Below, piece after piece: positions 8,714 through 17,577 of a DNA stretch of 64,000 bases; within the stretch, counting starts at the first letter, position 1; each line of letters opens with the position of its first letter. The position numbers and the translations under genes are program-made. Below the pieces are notes generated by a model that saw only the letters and a program-made list of their open reading frames with translations, made no database searches and had not been told where the DNA came from. The stretch is from Nitrospira sp. (GTDB taxonomy: Bacteria; Nitrospirota; Nitrospiria; Nitrospirales; Nitrospiraceae), in NCBI GenBank assembly GCA_009594995.1, contig VOPR01000025.1, positions 86,705 to 150,704 on the forward strand, given 5' to 3'.

Positions 8714-11700
8714 TCACAACATGTGACCGGTAAAAGCCTGTTCGCCGAGCGTCTCGCGGGCCAAGTCCAAGAGATGGCGATGATGCGTGAAGACCAGGAC
8801 CTGGCCACCTTCGGCAAAACGTGCCAGCGCTCGCAGGATATGGGCCGCGCGCCGGTCGTCGGATGTGATGAGCGCGTCATCGAGCACGAGCGGCATCTGC
8901 GGATGCGCGGACCGTCTGACATCCAGCGCCGCCAGCCGCAACGCAAGATACAACTGATCCGCCGTCCCTTCGCTCATTTCATCGATGGTGACGCGAGCGC
9001 CGCCAGCACGCAAGGCGCATAACCGCGGCTCACCGCCGATGTCGTCCGTGATCAATCGTTCATAGTCGCCGCCCGTGACCAGCGCAAAATAGGCCGAGGC
9101 CTTGGTGATCATGGGAGCCTGCGCCCGTTCGCGAAAGCGATTCAACGCCTCTTGCAACAGCGCGCGAGCCAGCTTCAGCCTGGCCCAGGGCCTGATGGCA
9201 GCGCGATACCGTGCAGCCGCGGATTCCATGGCCTCGCGGGCCAGGGCGGCACGATCAGAGGAATCGATCGCATTCAGGGCCAAACGCGCCTGCTCTTCAA
9301 CGCGACGGGCAGCAGACTGTTCCTGCTCGCGGAGCGTGATCTCCGCGCGGCACTCTTCCCGCTCACTCTCAATCGTGATTGTGTCGCGGCCGGAAAGGAG
9401 CTGCCGGAGTTCGTCTTCGGAGCGCGAAGAAGCATCCTCAATCTGCCGTCGCGCCTGAGTCAGCGCCTTCTTCGCTTCACGCTTCTGCAGAGCCGCTTCT
9501 TCACAGTGCGGCAAGGCCGCCGTGGTGACCACTCCGGCAGCGGCACGAAGTCCAGCCAACACCGCCTCCTGCACGGCCTGTTTGGACGCAGCACCCGCTC
9601 GCTTGTCCTCTGCCTTGCGCTGATCGCGTAGCAACGTGTTCCGCTCCTGATCGGCGGCTCGAGCGGCCACCAGGCGGACGCGCAAACGATCCGCAAAATC
9701 CTCCACCCCCTCGGGCACTGGCTCGGACACCAACGCGGCCACCTCTTTCGATTGCGCAGCCAAATCGTCGAGGATGGCCTGCACCTGCGCCTTACGCTGC
9801 CGCGCCTCGCTCAACGAGGAAGCCTGGCGGGCCACACTATCCAGTTCATCGAGTCGAACCTTAAAGGCGTCCGAAACCGTACCCGGCGGCAAGAACAACC
9901 GAGCATGCCAGTCCTGCAACGCGGATTGGTGACGCTGCAATTCCGTCTGTACCTCATTCATCAAACGGTCGAGTTGCTTCCGCTCGGCCCGCTGCACTTG
10001 TTCCGCCTTGCTCCTGGCACTCCAGGCAACGTCACTTTCAACCGCGTTCCGCTCCCATTCAAGCGCCTGTCCGATCAGGGCAGGCAGGGCCTGAACAGTT
10101 CCAACCTGCTCCTCGCTGACAACATGGCCAAGCGTCCGCAAGGCGACGGCAATGTTCGATGCCGCAGCCACAGCCTCTTCACGCAATCGGTCACGATCCG
10201 CGCGCAAGAGGGCGACCCGCTCCGCCACCTGCAGAGCCTCGGCCCGCCGTCCCTGCCATTCCCGCAGCGGCTCCGGGGCAAGATCGGGTAAACCAGCCTT
10301 GTTCAGTCGTTGCGCCCATGCGGTCAGATGATCTCCCCGCTGAGCCGTCAGCCAGCTGATTTGTTGGTCGATTTCAGCGCGGCGCGCTTCCATCTGCTCA
10401 ATACGTCCGGAACATTCTTCCAACCCTGCAGCACGTTTGGCATCGGCGCGCAACAGATCCGCCTGTCGATCCGCCTCACCCACCGCCGCCTCGAAGACAT
10501 CCGGCGCAGCTTTGGTCGCGTCGAATCCGAGAGCCAATTGATTCATCGCCTGCTTACCGTCAACGTAGGCCAGTCGAATTGCAGCCCAACCTTCATCCCT
10601 TCGGGCACGGGCCAGACGCAGCGTCTCCGCCGTCACCACCTCACCCTCCGCAGCCAGCAGCCTGAGGCGCAGTCGCTGTCCGTCCAGATCACGTCCCAGG
10701 ATGTCCTGTTCATCACGCAGCTTCCTGATCTGCTCGTCGAGCTCAGATAGCTCCTGCCTGGTCTGTGCAATTTGCGCATCCAGCAATGGGTGAGCGCGCC
10801 GCAGCGCCTGGTCCGAAGCCATGCCGACGTCAGACAACGCCTGCTCCAATACACGATCAAGCTCTCCCAGCTGGCGATCCAGATCAGCGGCGTGCCGCGC
10901 CACTTCGCCCAGCGATTGCGCGACTCGAATGGCCGACGTGAGCTGCTGTCTGAGACCAGGATCGGCCGGGATCGGCGATTCCGCCTGCTCTGCTGTCAAC
11001 GCCTGGTCCAGCGCCTCGGCACGCTGCCGATAGTGCTCCAGCCGATCGCTTAATCGACTTACCTGCGCCAGGTGGTCGTCCAGCGCAATCCGGTCGGCGG
11101 CGGACGGCACCGCATGCAGCAGCTCCCGTTGATCGCGTCCCGGCGCCAATCGCATGGACGCCAACGCGAGATCATCATCCAGCTTGGCGATCACAGCCTC
11201 CTGTTGCTGCACCTCGATCCGATGGCGAGCGGCAGCCGCCACTCCCGATACCAACCGCTCGATGGCGTCGGCATGCTCGAGCAGCAGCGGTTCGAGGACC
11301 AAGGCTTGGAGTGCGAGCGTGCAGCGTGTCAATTCGCTTTCAGCGTCCTTCAGGTCGCGCCCAGCATGGTCCAGTGCCTGCAACGCCGCCAGTCGCTCCT
11401 CACGGGCCTGCTCAGCCAAGTCGGGAGTGGCCGCCAACGATGCGAGCAACAGTGCGGCCTTGTCATACCCCCGCAGCAAGGGTTCGACCGTGCGCAGTTC
11501 GGTCAGCTCATTCTCGCGCCGCCGCAAGGTCTCCAAAGTCCGGGTCACTTCCGTCAGGACGGCCGCCGCCGCCTCATGCGCGCGATTCAGCGTTTGCCAC
11601 TCCGCCGGCTTCGTCTGCGCCTCGCGCCAGGCCTGTCGCTGTTCGTCCAGCCGGCGGCGCGCCTCGTTGATCACGGCATTTTGCGCCCGGCCATGTGAGC

Positions 11701-12244
11701 TATAGAGCTTCTTCGCATCAACCTCCAAGGCCTCGAGCAACGCGGCGATCCCGCCGGTTCCTGCGCTGGCTTCAAACAGGGCCGACCCCAGATCACCCTG
11801 GCCGCTCAGCAACACCTTGCCGCCTTCACGCAACCGCGCATGGTTAAGCCCGAACATGGCTTCAAACTCGGCTCGCTCCAGCCCCCCGGTCAATTCCCGT
11901 TCATGTCTGGCTTCTACGGTGAGCGTCGGATCAGGCTGTTCCGTTTCGACATTCAGGCGGGCCAGCGTCGTACCCTTGCCCTTGCGCCGAACAAAACCGA
12001 TCCGCTCGCCGGATGGCGTGGTGAAGATACCGGCGATACGGAGATCACCGGTGGCATGTACGAAGTGGTCTTGGCTCCGCTGCGGAATACCGAAACGCAG
12101 ATCCAGCATGGCCCGCAAGGCCGACGATTTACCCGCTTCATTGGGGCCGTAAATCACATGCAGGTTGCTAGGGCCGGCGGATAAATCCAGCGTTTTGCCG
12201 GTGAAGGGGCCGAACGCCTGGAGCAGAAGCTTGATCAGCTTCAT
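8714..12244 (-). CDS. YhaN-like SMC-type ATPase, nuclease partner
   Basis: 1176 aa. The N-terminal ABC head has Walker A GPNEAGKSS (residues 33-41). A very long Glu/Arg/Ala-rich coiled-coil region fills the middle. The C-terminal head has the signature EMSEGTADQLYLALR, Walker B PLVLDDALITSDD and a switch His in FTHHRHLL. No CxxC zinc hook is visible in the centre, which argues for YhaN rather than SbcC/Rad50. The start overlaps the stop of the YhaO-like nuclease by ATGA. The pair should form an ATP-controlled DNA-end processing complex. Confidence 0.85.
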   Translation of the reverse strand: MKLIKLLLQAFGPFTGKTLDLSAGPSNLHVIYGPNEAGKSSALRAMLDLRFGIPQRSQDHFVHATGDLRIAGIFTTPSGERIGFVRRKGKGTTLARLNVETEQPDPTLTVEARHERELTGGLERAEFEAMFGLNHARLREGGKVLLSGQGDLGSALFEASAGTGGIAALLEALEVDAKKLYSSHGRAQNAVINEARRRLDEQRQAWREAQTKPAEWQTLNRAHEAAAAVLTEVTRTLETLRRRENELTELRTVEPLLRGYDKAALLLASLAATPDLAEQAREERLAALQALDHAGRDLKDAESELTRCTLALQALVLEPLLLEHADAIERLVSGVAAAARHRIEVQQQEAVIAKLDDDLALASMRLAPGRDQRELLHAVPSAADRIALDDHLAQVSRLSDRLEHYRQRAEALDQALTAEQAESPIPADPGLRQQLTSAIRVAQSLGEVARHAADLDRQLGELDRVLEQALSDVGMASDQALRRAHPLLDAQIAQTRQELSELDEQIRKLRDEQDILGRDLDGQRLRLRLLAAEGEVVTAETLRLARARRDEGWAAIRLAYVDGKQAMNQLALGFDATKAAPDVFEAAVGEADRQADLLRADAKRAAGLEECSGRIEQMEARRAEIDQQISWLTAQRGDHLTAWAQRLNKAGLPDLAPEPLREWQGRRAEALQVAERVALLRADRDRLREEAVAAASNIAVALRTLGHVVSEEQVGTVQALPALIGQALEWERNAVESDVAWSARSKAEQVQRAERKQLDRLMNEVQTELQRHQSALQDWHARLFLPPGTVSDAFKVRLDELDSVARQASSLSEARQRKAQVQAILDDLAAQSKEVAALVSEPVPEGVEDFADRLRVRLVAARAADQERNTLLRDQRKAEDKRAGAASKQAVQEAVLAGLRAAAGVVTTAALPHCEEAALQKREAKKALTQARRQIEDASSRSEDELRQLLSGRDTITIESEREECRAEITLREQEQSAARRVEEQARLALNAIDSSDRAALAREAMESAAARYRAAIRPWARLKLARALLQEALNRFRERAQAPMITKASAYFALVTGGDYERLITDDIGGEPRLCALRAGGARVTIDEMSEGTADQLYLALRLAALDVRRSAHPQMPLVLDDALITSDDRRAAHILRALARFAEGGQVLVFTHHRHLLDLARETLGEQAFTGHML

Positions 12245-13500
12245 AGGTCCGCTCCGGATTCGGTCAGGCGCGCCAAGACCGTGGCCTCCGCGTCCATCAT
12301 GAGGCTCTTGAGTTCCGTCGGATCATCGAGTTTCGGCACATCGCCGGCAGCAACCTCCTGCGGCATGGACCCGAGCAGCTCGCCGAGTTCTGCCTGCGCC
12401 AAACGCAGCAGTTCCGCCTCATCGTTTACGATGGAATCTACCAGACGGACCAGTTCACCGACGGCATCCTGGCGCTGCGCCGTGCGGGCGCGATCCAGCG
12501 GTGTGGACAAATCCAGCCGTACCTGCTCGATCCAAATTTCTGCTTCGCCGACATCCTGCGCCGCCGCGTGCATCGCTGCAGCCAGCGTGCCCGGCTGGTT
12601 CGCTTCCAGTCGATGGAGTTCCGTCGCTCCCGTTAACGTGACCCGCACGGCATGCAGTCGATCCTTCGCCCCTGCCAACAGCGGCTCAAGGGCTTGACGA
12701 AACGCGTCACCGAGCGCATCCAGACGTTGCAGGCCGTCCAGCGGCACCGCGAGCTGACTCCAGCGAACCACATCGAGCGCCAGGAACTCGCTCTCGATCC
12801 GCCCTCCTTCCACCGTGACCAACTCACAACCCTTGGCGCCCGTTTCCTTCGCATGGCGGCCTTGCAGATTGCCGGGAAAGACAATACGCGGCCGCTCCGC
12901 AAGCACTTCCCTGGCATGCACATGCCCCAGGGCCCAGTAGTCGTAGCCTTTGTGAATGAGGGTCGGCAGGTCCGTCGGGGCGTAGGTGTCATGTCCGGCG
13001 CGGCCGGTCAGGCTGGTATGCAACATGCCGATATTGAAGAAGCCGGGCACAGGGGAGGGATAAGACGGCACCAGATCCTCGTCCACCGCCCGCTCCGGAA
13101 AGCTGCGGCCATGGATCGCCACCGACAGGTCATCGATCCGGATCGTCTGGGCGGTCCGGGCGGAAAAGACCGTCACGTTCTGCGGCAGAACCAACTGCTT
13201 CGAAATCACACCTTGTGCGTCGTGATTGCCTTGCACGATGAAGACTCGAATACCGGCTCGCCCGAGCCGCACCAGTTGCTCACGAAAAAACAGGCCGGTG
13301 TGAAAGTCCTGCCAATCGCAGTCGTAGATATCGCCGGCGAACAACACGAAGTCCACCCGTTCGGCCAGCGCCCGATCCACCAGGCGTTCGAATGCGCTCC
13401 GGGTCGCCGTCCGCAACCGCTCGACCGGCGCGCCGTCGTAGCGGTCCAGCCCGCGCAAGGGACTGTCGATATGAAGATCTGCGGCGTGGATGAAGCGCAT
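12241..13500 (-). CDS. YhaO-like DNA repair exonuclease (metallophosphoesterase)
   Basis: 419 aa. The Mre11/SbcD-type phosphoesterase motifs appear in order: FIHAADLHIDSPL, FAGDIYDCDW, VQGNHDAQ, and YWALGHVHAREV. These residues bind two metal ions, usually Mn. The C-terminal half is less conserved and probably docks the ATPase. It is first in a two-gene operon with the YhaN-like ATPase, by the same ATGA overlap seen in many such pairs. YhaO is favoured over SbcD because the partner has no zinc hook. Confidence 0.87.
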   Translation of the reverse strand: MRFIHAADLHIDSPLRGLDRYDGAPVERLRTATRSAFERLVDRALAERVDFVLFAGDIYDCDWQDFHTGLFFREQLVRLGRAGIRVFIVQGNHDAQGVISKQLVLPQNVTVFSARTAQTIRIDDLSVAIHGRSFPERAVDEDLVPSYPSPVPGFFNIGMLHTSLTGRAGHDTYAPTDLPTLIHKGYDYWALGHVHAREVLAERPRIVFPGNLQGRHAKETGAKGCELVTVEGGRIESEFLALDVVRWSQLAVPLDGLQRLDALGDAFRQALEPLLAGAKDRLHAVRVTLTGATELHRLEANQPGTLAAAMHAAAQDVGEAEIWIEQVRLDLSTPLDRARTAQRQDAVGELVRLVDSIVNDEAELLRLAQAELGELLGSMPQEVAAGDVPKLDDPTELKSLMMDAEATVLARLTESGADL

Positions 13501-13759
13501 TAGGAGTCAGGGCTCGATGAATACACGAATAGGATATGACCGCGGCAACAGATCAGCAACACGAACCTGGTCATTTCAAGACAATCAGTCACGAAAGATA
13601 TATGCCCCAATCGGGCAAGATCCACAAGCAGCGGCATTCCGGGAGAGACAGTATGACGCAGGGCTGCTCCACCACTCTCAATCTCTTGTGCGGGCATGAT
13701 ACGCGAGCGGCGACACCCTCACAATGCTTCGTCCGATCGCGGGAGCCTTAGAGATGGCA
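13501..13759. other. Gene-free stretch
   Basis: Only short overlapping frames on both strands, without ribosome-binding sites or protein-like composition. It presumably contains the promoter of the minus-strand YhaO/YhaN operon near 13510-13600. Confidence 0.4.
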
Positions 13760-13796
13760 TAGACCCCGCCCAAGGGTGTCCGATGGGCGGGGTCTA
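13760..13796 (-). terminator. Terminator of the 12-cysteine gene
   Basis: A perfect 13 bp stem (TAGACCCCGCCCA / TGGGCGGGGTCTA) with an 11 nt loop starts 6 bp beyond the stop codon of the small minus-strand gene at 13803. There is no long T-run. Confidence 0.65.
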
Positions 13797-13802
13797 CGCG
13801 TA

Positions 13803-13964
13803 CTACCGACCGGCGGTGCGAGTGCGGCAACCGCATTGGCAATTGGTTTGCCCACAACGGCAGGCATTGGCCTGGCACCCGCACGAACAGGCGGAACAAT
13901 CGCAGGTTCCGCAGCAACTCGTCCTGGCGATCTTCTGTGCGGTCGACTTTTTCACTTCGGTCAT
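13803..13964 (-). CDS. 12-cysteine, metallothionein-like mini-protein (53 aa)
   Basis: A short gene with a strong ribosome-binding site (AAAGGAGTTGCACC before the ATG at 13964) and its own terminator hairpin. The first 16 residues are basic (MTEVKKSTAQKIARTS). Residues 17-46 hold all 12 cysteines, mostly as C-x-C and C-x2-C (CCGTCDCSACSCGCQ, then CRCG and CQCGC). There are no aromatic residues. The density resembles metallothioneins, so a cytoplasmic metal-binding or metal-storage role is inferred; no exact family is recognised. It is divergent from an ECF sigma factor whose own tail is cysteine-rich. Confidence 0.75.
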   Translation of the reverse strand: MTEVKKSTAQKIARTSCCGTCDCSACSCGCQANACRCGQTNCQCGCRTRTAGR

Positions 13965-14013
13965 GGTGCAACTCCTTTGTGATGCCGACGCGTAAGCACG
14001 TCGTCATAGAGGC

Positions 14014-14039
14014 TGACGGAGGCCCCCTTGAAACCTTAC
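14014..14039 (-). promoter_or_regulatory. Candidate ECF-type promoter for the 12-cysteine gene
   Basis: Read on the minus strand, TGTAAGG is followed after 15 nt by CGTC, a layout like ECF -35/-10 elements (TGTAAC and CGTC types). Transcription would begin about 40 nt before the ATG at 13964. It lies in the 106 bp gap shared with the sigma factor gene. This is pattern matching only. Confidence 0.25.
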
Positions 14040-14070
14040 AGTTCCGTACACGATTTGGTAAGCTGCTCCC

Positions 14071-14658
14071 ATGAATCTAGAATCAGACGCAACGACCTCA
14101 CTGTCGCCCCAGGCCATCGAACAGCTCGTAAAGGGACACCGGGAGTTCCTGGCCTTCTTGGAGCGGCGGGTCGAATCTCGCGCCGTGGCCGAAGACATCC
14201 TCCAAGCGGCTTTTACCCGTGGCCTGGAGCGCGGGGCCGGCGTAAACGACGAAAAAGTCGTTGCCTGGTTCTATCGGGTACTCCGCAACGCCGTGATCGA
14301 TCACTATCGGCAGCGCTCCACCACCGAACGAGCGATGCAAGCCTGGAAACGGGAATTTCCGGATGTGCAGGAGCCGGAAGCGGAGCTACGGCAGGAAATC
14401 TGCCGATGCGTCTCCGGCCTGTTGGAGACACTCAAGCCGGAATATCGCGAAGCCCTGCGAATCGTGGATCTGGAGGAAGGCAAACTGAAGGATCTTGCTC
14501 AGCAGTCAGGCATCACCGCCGAAAATGCGGCGGTTCGCGTGCATCGAGCCAGGGCCGCGCTACGTCGCCGAATCGAACAGGCCTGCGGTACCTGTTCCGT
14601 CCATGGCTGTCTGGATTGCTCGTGCGAGTCCTCCAGCGGATCGACGTGCGGGACGTGA
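14071..14658 (+). CDS. ECF sigma factor with cysteine-rich C-terminal tail
   Basis: 195 aa. Region 2 is at residues about 20-90 (HREFLAFLERRV, DILQAAFTRGL, WFYRVLRNAVIDHYR). Region 4 follows (LKPEYREALRIVDLEEGKL, then GITAENAAVRVHRARAALRR). After the last helix comes a tail with six cysteines: C172, C175, C180, C183, C185, C193 (CGTCSVHGCLDCSCES). CorE-type ECF factors sense copper through such a C-terminal domain and need no anti-sigma. No anti-sigma gene is visible here either. A direct metal-sensing sigma controlling the divergent 12-cysteine gene is inferred. The upstream ribosome-binding site is weak. Confidence 0.85.
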   Translation: MNLESDATTSLSPQAIEQLVKGHREFLAFLERRVESRAVAEDILQAAFTRGLERGAGVNDEKVVAWFYRVLRNAVIDHYRQRSTTERAMQAWKREFPDVQEPEAELRQEICRCVSGLLETLKPEYREALRIVDLEEGKLKDLAQQSGITAENAAVRVHRARAALRRRIEQACGTCSVHGCLDCSCESSSGSTCGT

Positions 14659-14742
14659 GGGGGACCACTCACCACACCGAGAGGCCATTCTTGCATTTGG
14701 CGCGGCCGGCCCCGTATGCTCGCGGCATTATTTGGTGATGCG

Positions 14743-14961
14743 ATGACGGAGCCTACACATACCCTTTCCAATCTGACGCTGGCGGAATTACAAGAATTGG
14801 TTCGCGGCATGGTCGATGACCGGCTGCGCATCCTGCTCGGTGATCCGGATCTTGGCGCGCCGCTGGATGAATCGGTCCGCGCCCGCCTCAAGCAATCTCT
14901 CACCTCAACGGAACGTCTCACCGGTGACGAAGTGGCCGACAAGCTCGGCCTGCGGTGGTAG
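14743..14961 (+). CDS. Putative antitoxin of a type II TA pair
   Basis: 72 aa from the ATG at 14743; the frame is open from 14716. It is a small acidic, helical protein (LTLAELQELVRGMVDD, then LDESVRARLKQ) ending in SLTSTERLTGDEVADKLGLRW. The stop is 2 bp before the toxin ATG, the standard antitoxin-toxin order. No DNA-binding fold can be named with certainty. The antitoxin call rests on size, order and the clear toxin downstream. Confidence 0.65.
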   Translation: MTEPTHTLSNLTLAELQELVRGMVDDRLRILLGDPDLGAPLDESVRARLKQSLTSTERLTGDEVADKLGLRW

Positions 14962-14963
14962 CA

Positions 14964-15239
14964 ATGCCCTGGTTTCGTCTTACCTTCCGACCCGATGTGG
15001 TGACCGACCTCAGTGCTGCCGATCCCATCATGGCCCAGCGGTTATTCGACAAAACGAAATGGCTCGCCTCCAACGTGGAGAACTTGCGGCATGAGCCTGT
15101 GGCCCCGGATTTACCCGGCATTCACAAATACGCCGTAGGCGACTGGCGGATTTTCTATTCGATCGACCGCGCTGAACAACTCGTGGATATCCATCACATT
15201 CAGCACAGGCAGGCACCCGTCCGGCCCTCAGGTACATGA
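14964..15239 (+). CDS. RelE/ParE-type toxin
   Basis: 91 aa from the ATG at 14964; a GTG three codons upstream would overlap the antitoxin stop. The RelE/ParE pattern is clear: a first strand (FRLTFRPDVVTDL), a helical hairpin (RLFDKTKWLASNVE), then LPGIHKYAVGDWRIFYSID and LVDIHHIQHRQ. The family cleaves ribosome-bound mRNA (RelE) or blocks gyrase (ParE); which one applies cannot be told from sequence. The stop overlaps the next start by ATGA. Confidence 0.8.
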   Translation: MPWFRLTFRPDVVTDLSAADPIMAQRLFDKTKWLASNVENLRHEPVAPDLPGIHKYAVGDWRIFYSIDRAEQLVDIHHIQHRQAPVRPSGT

Positions 15240-15547
15240 CCATGCTGACGCTGACGCAGAAAGCGGTTGATCGGTTGCGGGCGCTGATTCTGGAACATCC
15301 GGAGGATCCGGTTGTGCGCATTGCTGTGCGCGACGTAAATGCCCAACGGCTGTCTCTCTCCATTACGTTGGAAGCGGCGACGCGAGATGATGACGCGGTG
15401 GAGCAGATCGAAGGATTGACGGTTGCACTGGATCGGACGAGCGTGCACCGGACGAGTGGGATGACGGTGGATTACCGGGACGGACGTTTCAGCTTCGTCC
15501 ACCCATCCGCCAATGATCCAGGGCTGATCATGCCAAGCCGCAATTAG
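15236..15547 (+). CDS. Cysteine-free IscA/HesB-like protein
   Basis: 103 aa. The arrangement follows A-type Fe-S carriers: LTLTQKAVDRLRALI at the start, RIAVRD and LSITLEA in the middle, VALDRTSVHRTSGMTVDYRDG and FSFVHPSANDPG at the end. The last string aligns with the FKFTNPNxKxxCGCG end of IscA. All three cluster-binding cysteines are absent; the protein contains no cysteine at all. It therefore probably cannot carry a cluster. It is coupled to the toxin gene by an ATGA overlap, which may be accidental. Fold call moderate, function unknown. Confidence 0.6.
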   Translation: MTMLTLTQKAVDRLRALILEHPEDPVVRIAVRDVNAQRLSLSITLEAATRDDDAVEQIEGLTVALDRTSVHRTSGMTVDYRDGRFSFVHPSANDPGLIMPSRN

Positions 15548-15710
15548 TCGGGACGCTGAAAACGATCATCGGCTTTGTGGGGACACCGGGCGCCCACCGG
15601 CTCGTACCGATGCGCTAACGTGACGGCACCGCAGGGTACGCCTCGCCGCCTCGCATCGCCGCGGCCGCACCGGACAAACATATTGAGCATCCCGGTGGAC
15701 GTGAAACAGT

Positions 15711-16253
15711 TTACGATTTCATTCGGGGAAAGACGCTGCCGAAATGCATGGAGAAGGTGCCGCGGGCCACATCTGCGACATAGCGTTCAAGCGCATCCTG
15801 GATCACGGGAAAGGCCAGATCGTCCCAGGGAATGTCATCCAGCGCAAACAGTCGGACATCCAGGCTCTCGGTACCGGGCTTGAATTCCGGCGTGCGCATG
15901 GTCCCGCGAAACACCATATGCACCTGACTGATCCGCGGCAGGCTCAGCACGGCGTACAGCGAGGTGATTTCCACCTCGGCATGCGCTTCTTCGAAGGTTT
16001 CGCGGATGGCCGCCTGCTCGGTGCTTTCGCCGATTTCCATGAAGCCGGCGGGAAACGTCCAGTGGCCGATGCGCGGTTCAATTGCCCGGCGACAAAGCAG
16101 AATCTTGTCTTCCCACTCGGGAATACAACCGGCAACGATTTTCGGATTGATGTAATGGATGACCTGACAGGTCTCGCACACGAACCGCGGCAGGTTATCG
16201 CCGGGAGGAATTTTTTTCGACAGCCCGGCCCCACACTCGCTGCAGAACTTCAT
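15711..16253 (-). CDS. Zinc-ribbon Nudix hydrolase (NudC-like)
   Basis: 180 aa. The N-terminus is a four-cysteine zinc ribbon (CSECG and CETCQ). A strand region ([14 protein letters not shown]) leads to the Nudix box [11 protein letters not shown] followed by [13 protein letters not shown]. The C-terminal part resembles the NADH pyrophosphatase group, but the NudC signature SQPWPFPxS is not present. The substrate is probably a nucleoside diphosphate derivative such as NAD(H) or ADP-ribose. It lies 34 bp from the divergent methyltransferase gene. Confidence 0.85.
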   Translation of the reverse strand: MKFCSECGAGLSKKIPPGDNLPRFVCETCQVIHYINPKIVAGCIPEWEDKILLCRRAIEPRIGHWTFPAGFMEIGESTEQAAIRETFEEAHAEVEITSLYAVLSLPRISQVHMVFRGTMRTPEFKPGTESLDVRLFALDDIPWDDLAFPVIQDALERYVADVARGTFSMHFGSVFPRMKS

Positions 16254-16287
16254 TGCGGCCCCCGATCACTGCGACAGAAAGACAGAA

Positions 16288-17472
16288 ATGGATAGCACAA
16301 TTCAAGCATTCTTTGCACCCTGCCCGCGCGGCCTCGAAGCCGTCCTTGCCGAGGAACTCACCGACCTAGGCGCAGCCGACATCAAAGCCACGGCCGGCGG
16401 TGTCGCCTTTCGCGGCACCCTGGCGCTCTGTTACCGGATCAACCTGCAGAGCCGCATTGCCAGTCGAATTCTGCTGCGTATTGCCGAGGGGGCCTACCGC
16501 GACGAACACGATGTCTATGATGCGGCGAAGGCCATCCGCTGGCAGGATTGGTTCACCCCCCAGCAGCGTATCAAAGTCAAAGTGAGCGCGCACCGTTGTC
16601 CGCTGACGAGCTTGGACTTCGTCACCCTGCGCGTGAAGGATGCGGTCTGCGATCGCTTCCAATATGCCAGGGGCAAACGCCCGTCCGTGGACACCCATAC
16701 GCCGGACATCCTGATCGCCGTCTACTTAGACAGTACGACCTGCACGTTCTACCTCGATACATCGGGTGAGCCGCTCTTCAAGCGTGGCTGGCGTAAGTCC
16801 GCAGGGGAAGCGCCGGTGCGGGAAAATCTCGCGGCCGGCATCCTGCGCCTTTCCAAATGGACGCCGGACACGGTGCTGTACGATCCCATGTGCGGAAGCG
16901 GGACGTTTGTGGTCGAGGCGGCCTTGATGGCTCGCCGCATCGCACCCGGCATCGGCCGGCGGTTTGCTTTCGAGAAACTGCTCTCCTACGACCATCAGAC
17001 ATTGACGGACCTTCGCGTGGAACTGCAGGCTGCGGAGATCCCCGCCAGGCCCGGCTTGATCCATGCCGCCGATCACAGCGCGCAGGCCGTTACCTCGATT
17101 AAGGCCAATCTTGCTCTTGCCGGGCTCACCGAAACGGTGACTCTGCAACAGGGAGATGTGCTGCAACTTCCGGCGCCGGCCGAGGCCGGACTGCTCGTGA
17201 CGAATCCACCCTACGGGCACCGTATGGGAGAGGTCGAGGCCTTGCAATCGTTTTACCCTCAGTTCGGCGACCACCTGAAGAAACACTTTTGCGGCTGGAC
17301 CGTGCAGATTTTCACCGCCGACATGAAGCTACCGGGCCTCCTGAGCCTGGCCCCTTCACGCCGGGTGCCGCTCTTCAACGGGGCCATCGAATGCCGCCTG
17401 TTCGAATTCCGGATGGTGGCCGGCAGTCTCCGAAAACCGCGCCCCCATGACTCCTCGCCGCCCGCCCGTTAA
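16288..17472 (+). CDS. THUMP-domain rRNA methyltransferase (RlmL N-half type)
   Basis: 394 aa. The N-terminal THUMP-related region begins FFAPCPRGLEAVLAEEL. The SAM-binding domain has DPMCGSGTFVVEAAL as motif I and the catalytic TNPPYGHRMG as motif IV. Length and order match the stand-alone YpsC/RlmL-N group that makes m2G in 23S rRNA, rather than the fused RlmKL of E. coli. GERPLFKRGWR-like GEPLFKRGWRKSAGEAPVRE is the usual link between domains. Confidence 0.87.
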   Translation: MDSTIQAFFAPCPRGLEAVLAEELTDLGAADIKATAGGVAFRGTLALCYRINLQSRIASRILLRIAEGAYRDEHDVYDAAKAIRWQDWFTPQQRIKVKVSAHRCPLTSLDFVTLRVKDAVCDRFQYARGKRPSVDTHTPDILIAVYLDSTTCTFYLDTSGEPLFKRGWRKSAGEAPVRENLAAGILRLSKWTPDTVLYDPMCGSGTFVVEAALMARRIAPGIGRRFAFEKLLSYDHQTLTDLRVELQAAEIPARPGLIHAADHSAQAVTSIKANLALAGLTETVTLQQGDVLQLPAPAEAGLLVTNPPYGHRMGEVEALQSFYPQFGDHLKKHFCGWTVQIFTADMKLPGLLSLAPSRRVPLFNGAIECRLFEFRMVAGSLRKPRPHDSSPPAR

Positions 17473-17542
17473 GTACTTGCCGCAGAGTCGCCGCTTCTAT
17501 CGGCCTGTGCGAACGACGACGCACGACGATGCCTTATGGTGC

Positions 17543-17571
17543 TTGACAGCGTGGCGAAAGGCTCCTATTTT
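17543..17571 (+). promoter_or_regulatory. Sigma-70-type promoter of the trehalose synthase gene
   Basis: TTGACA (17543-17548) and TATTTT (17566-17571) are separated by exactly 17 bp. The expected transcription start falls on or within a base or two of the ATG at 17578, which predicts a leaderless mRNA. No ribosome-binding site precedes that ATG, in agreement. Confidence 0.5.
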
Positions 17572-17577
17572 CACGCT

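Noticed and set aside
8714..12244. SbcC identification
   Set aside because: Overall layout fits, but no CxxC zinc hook is present in the centre; YhaN is the better match.
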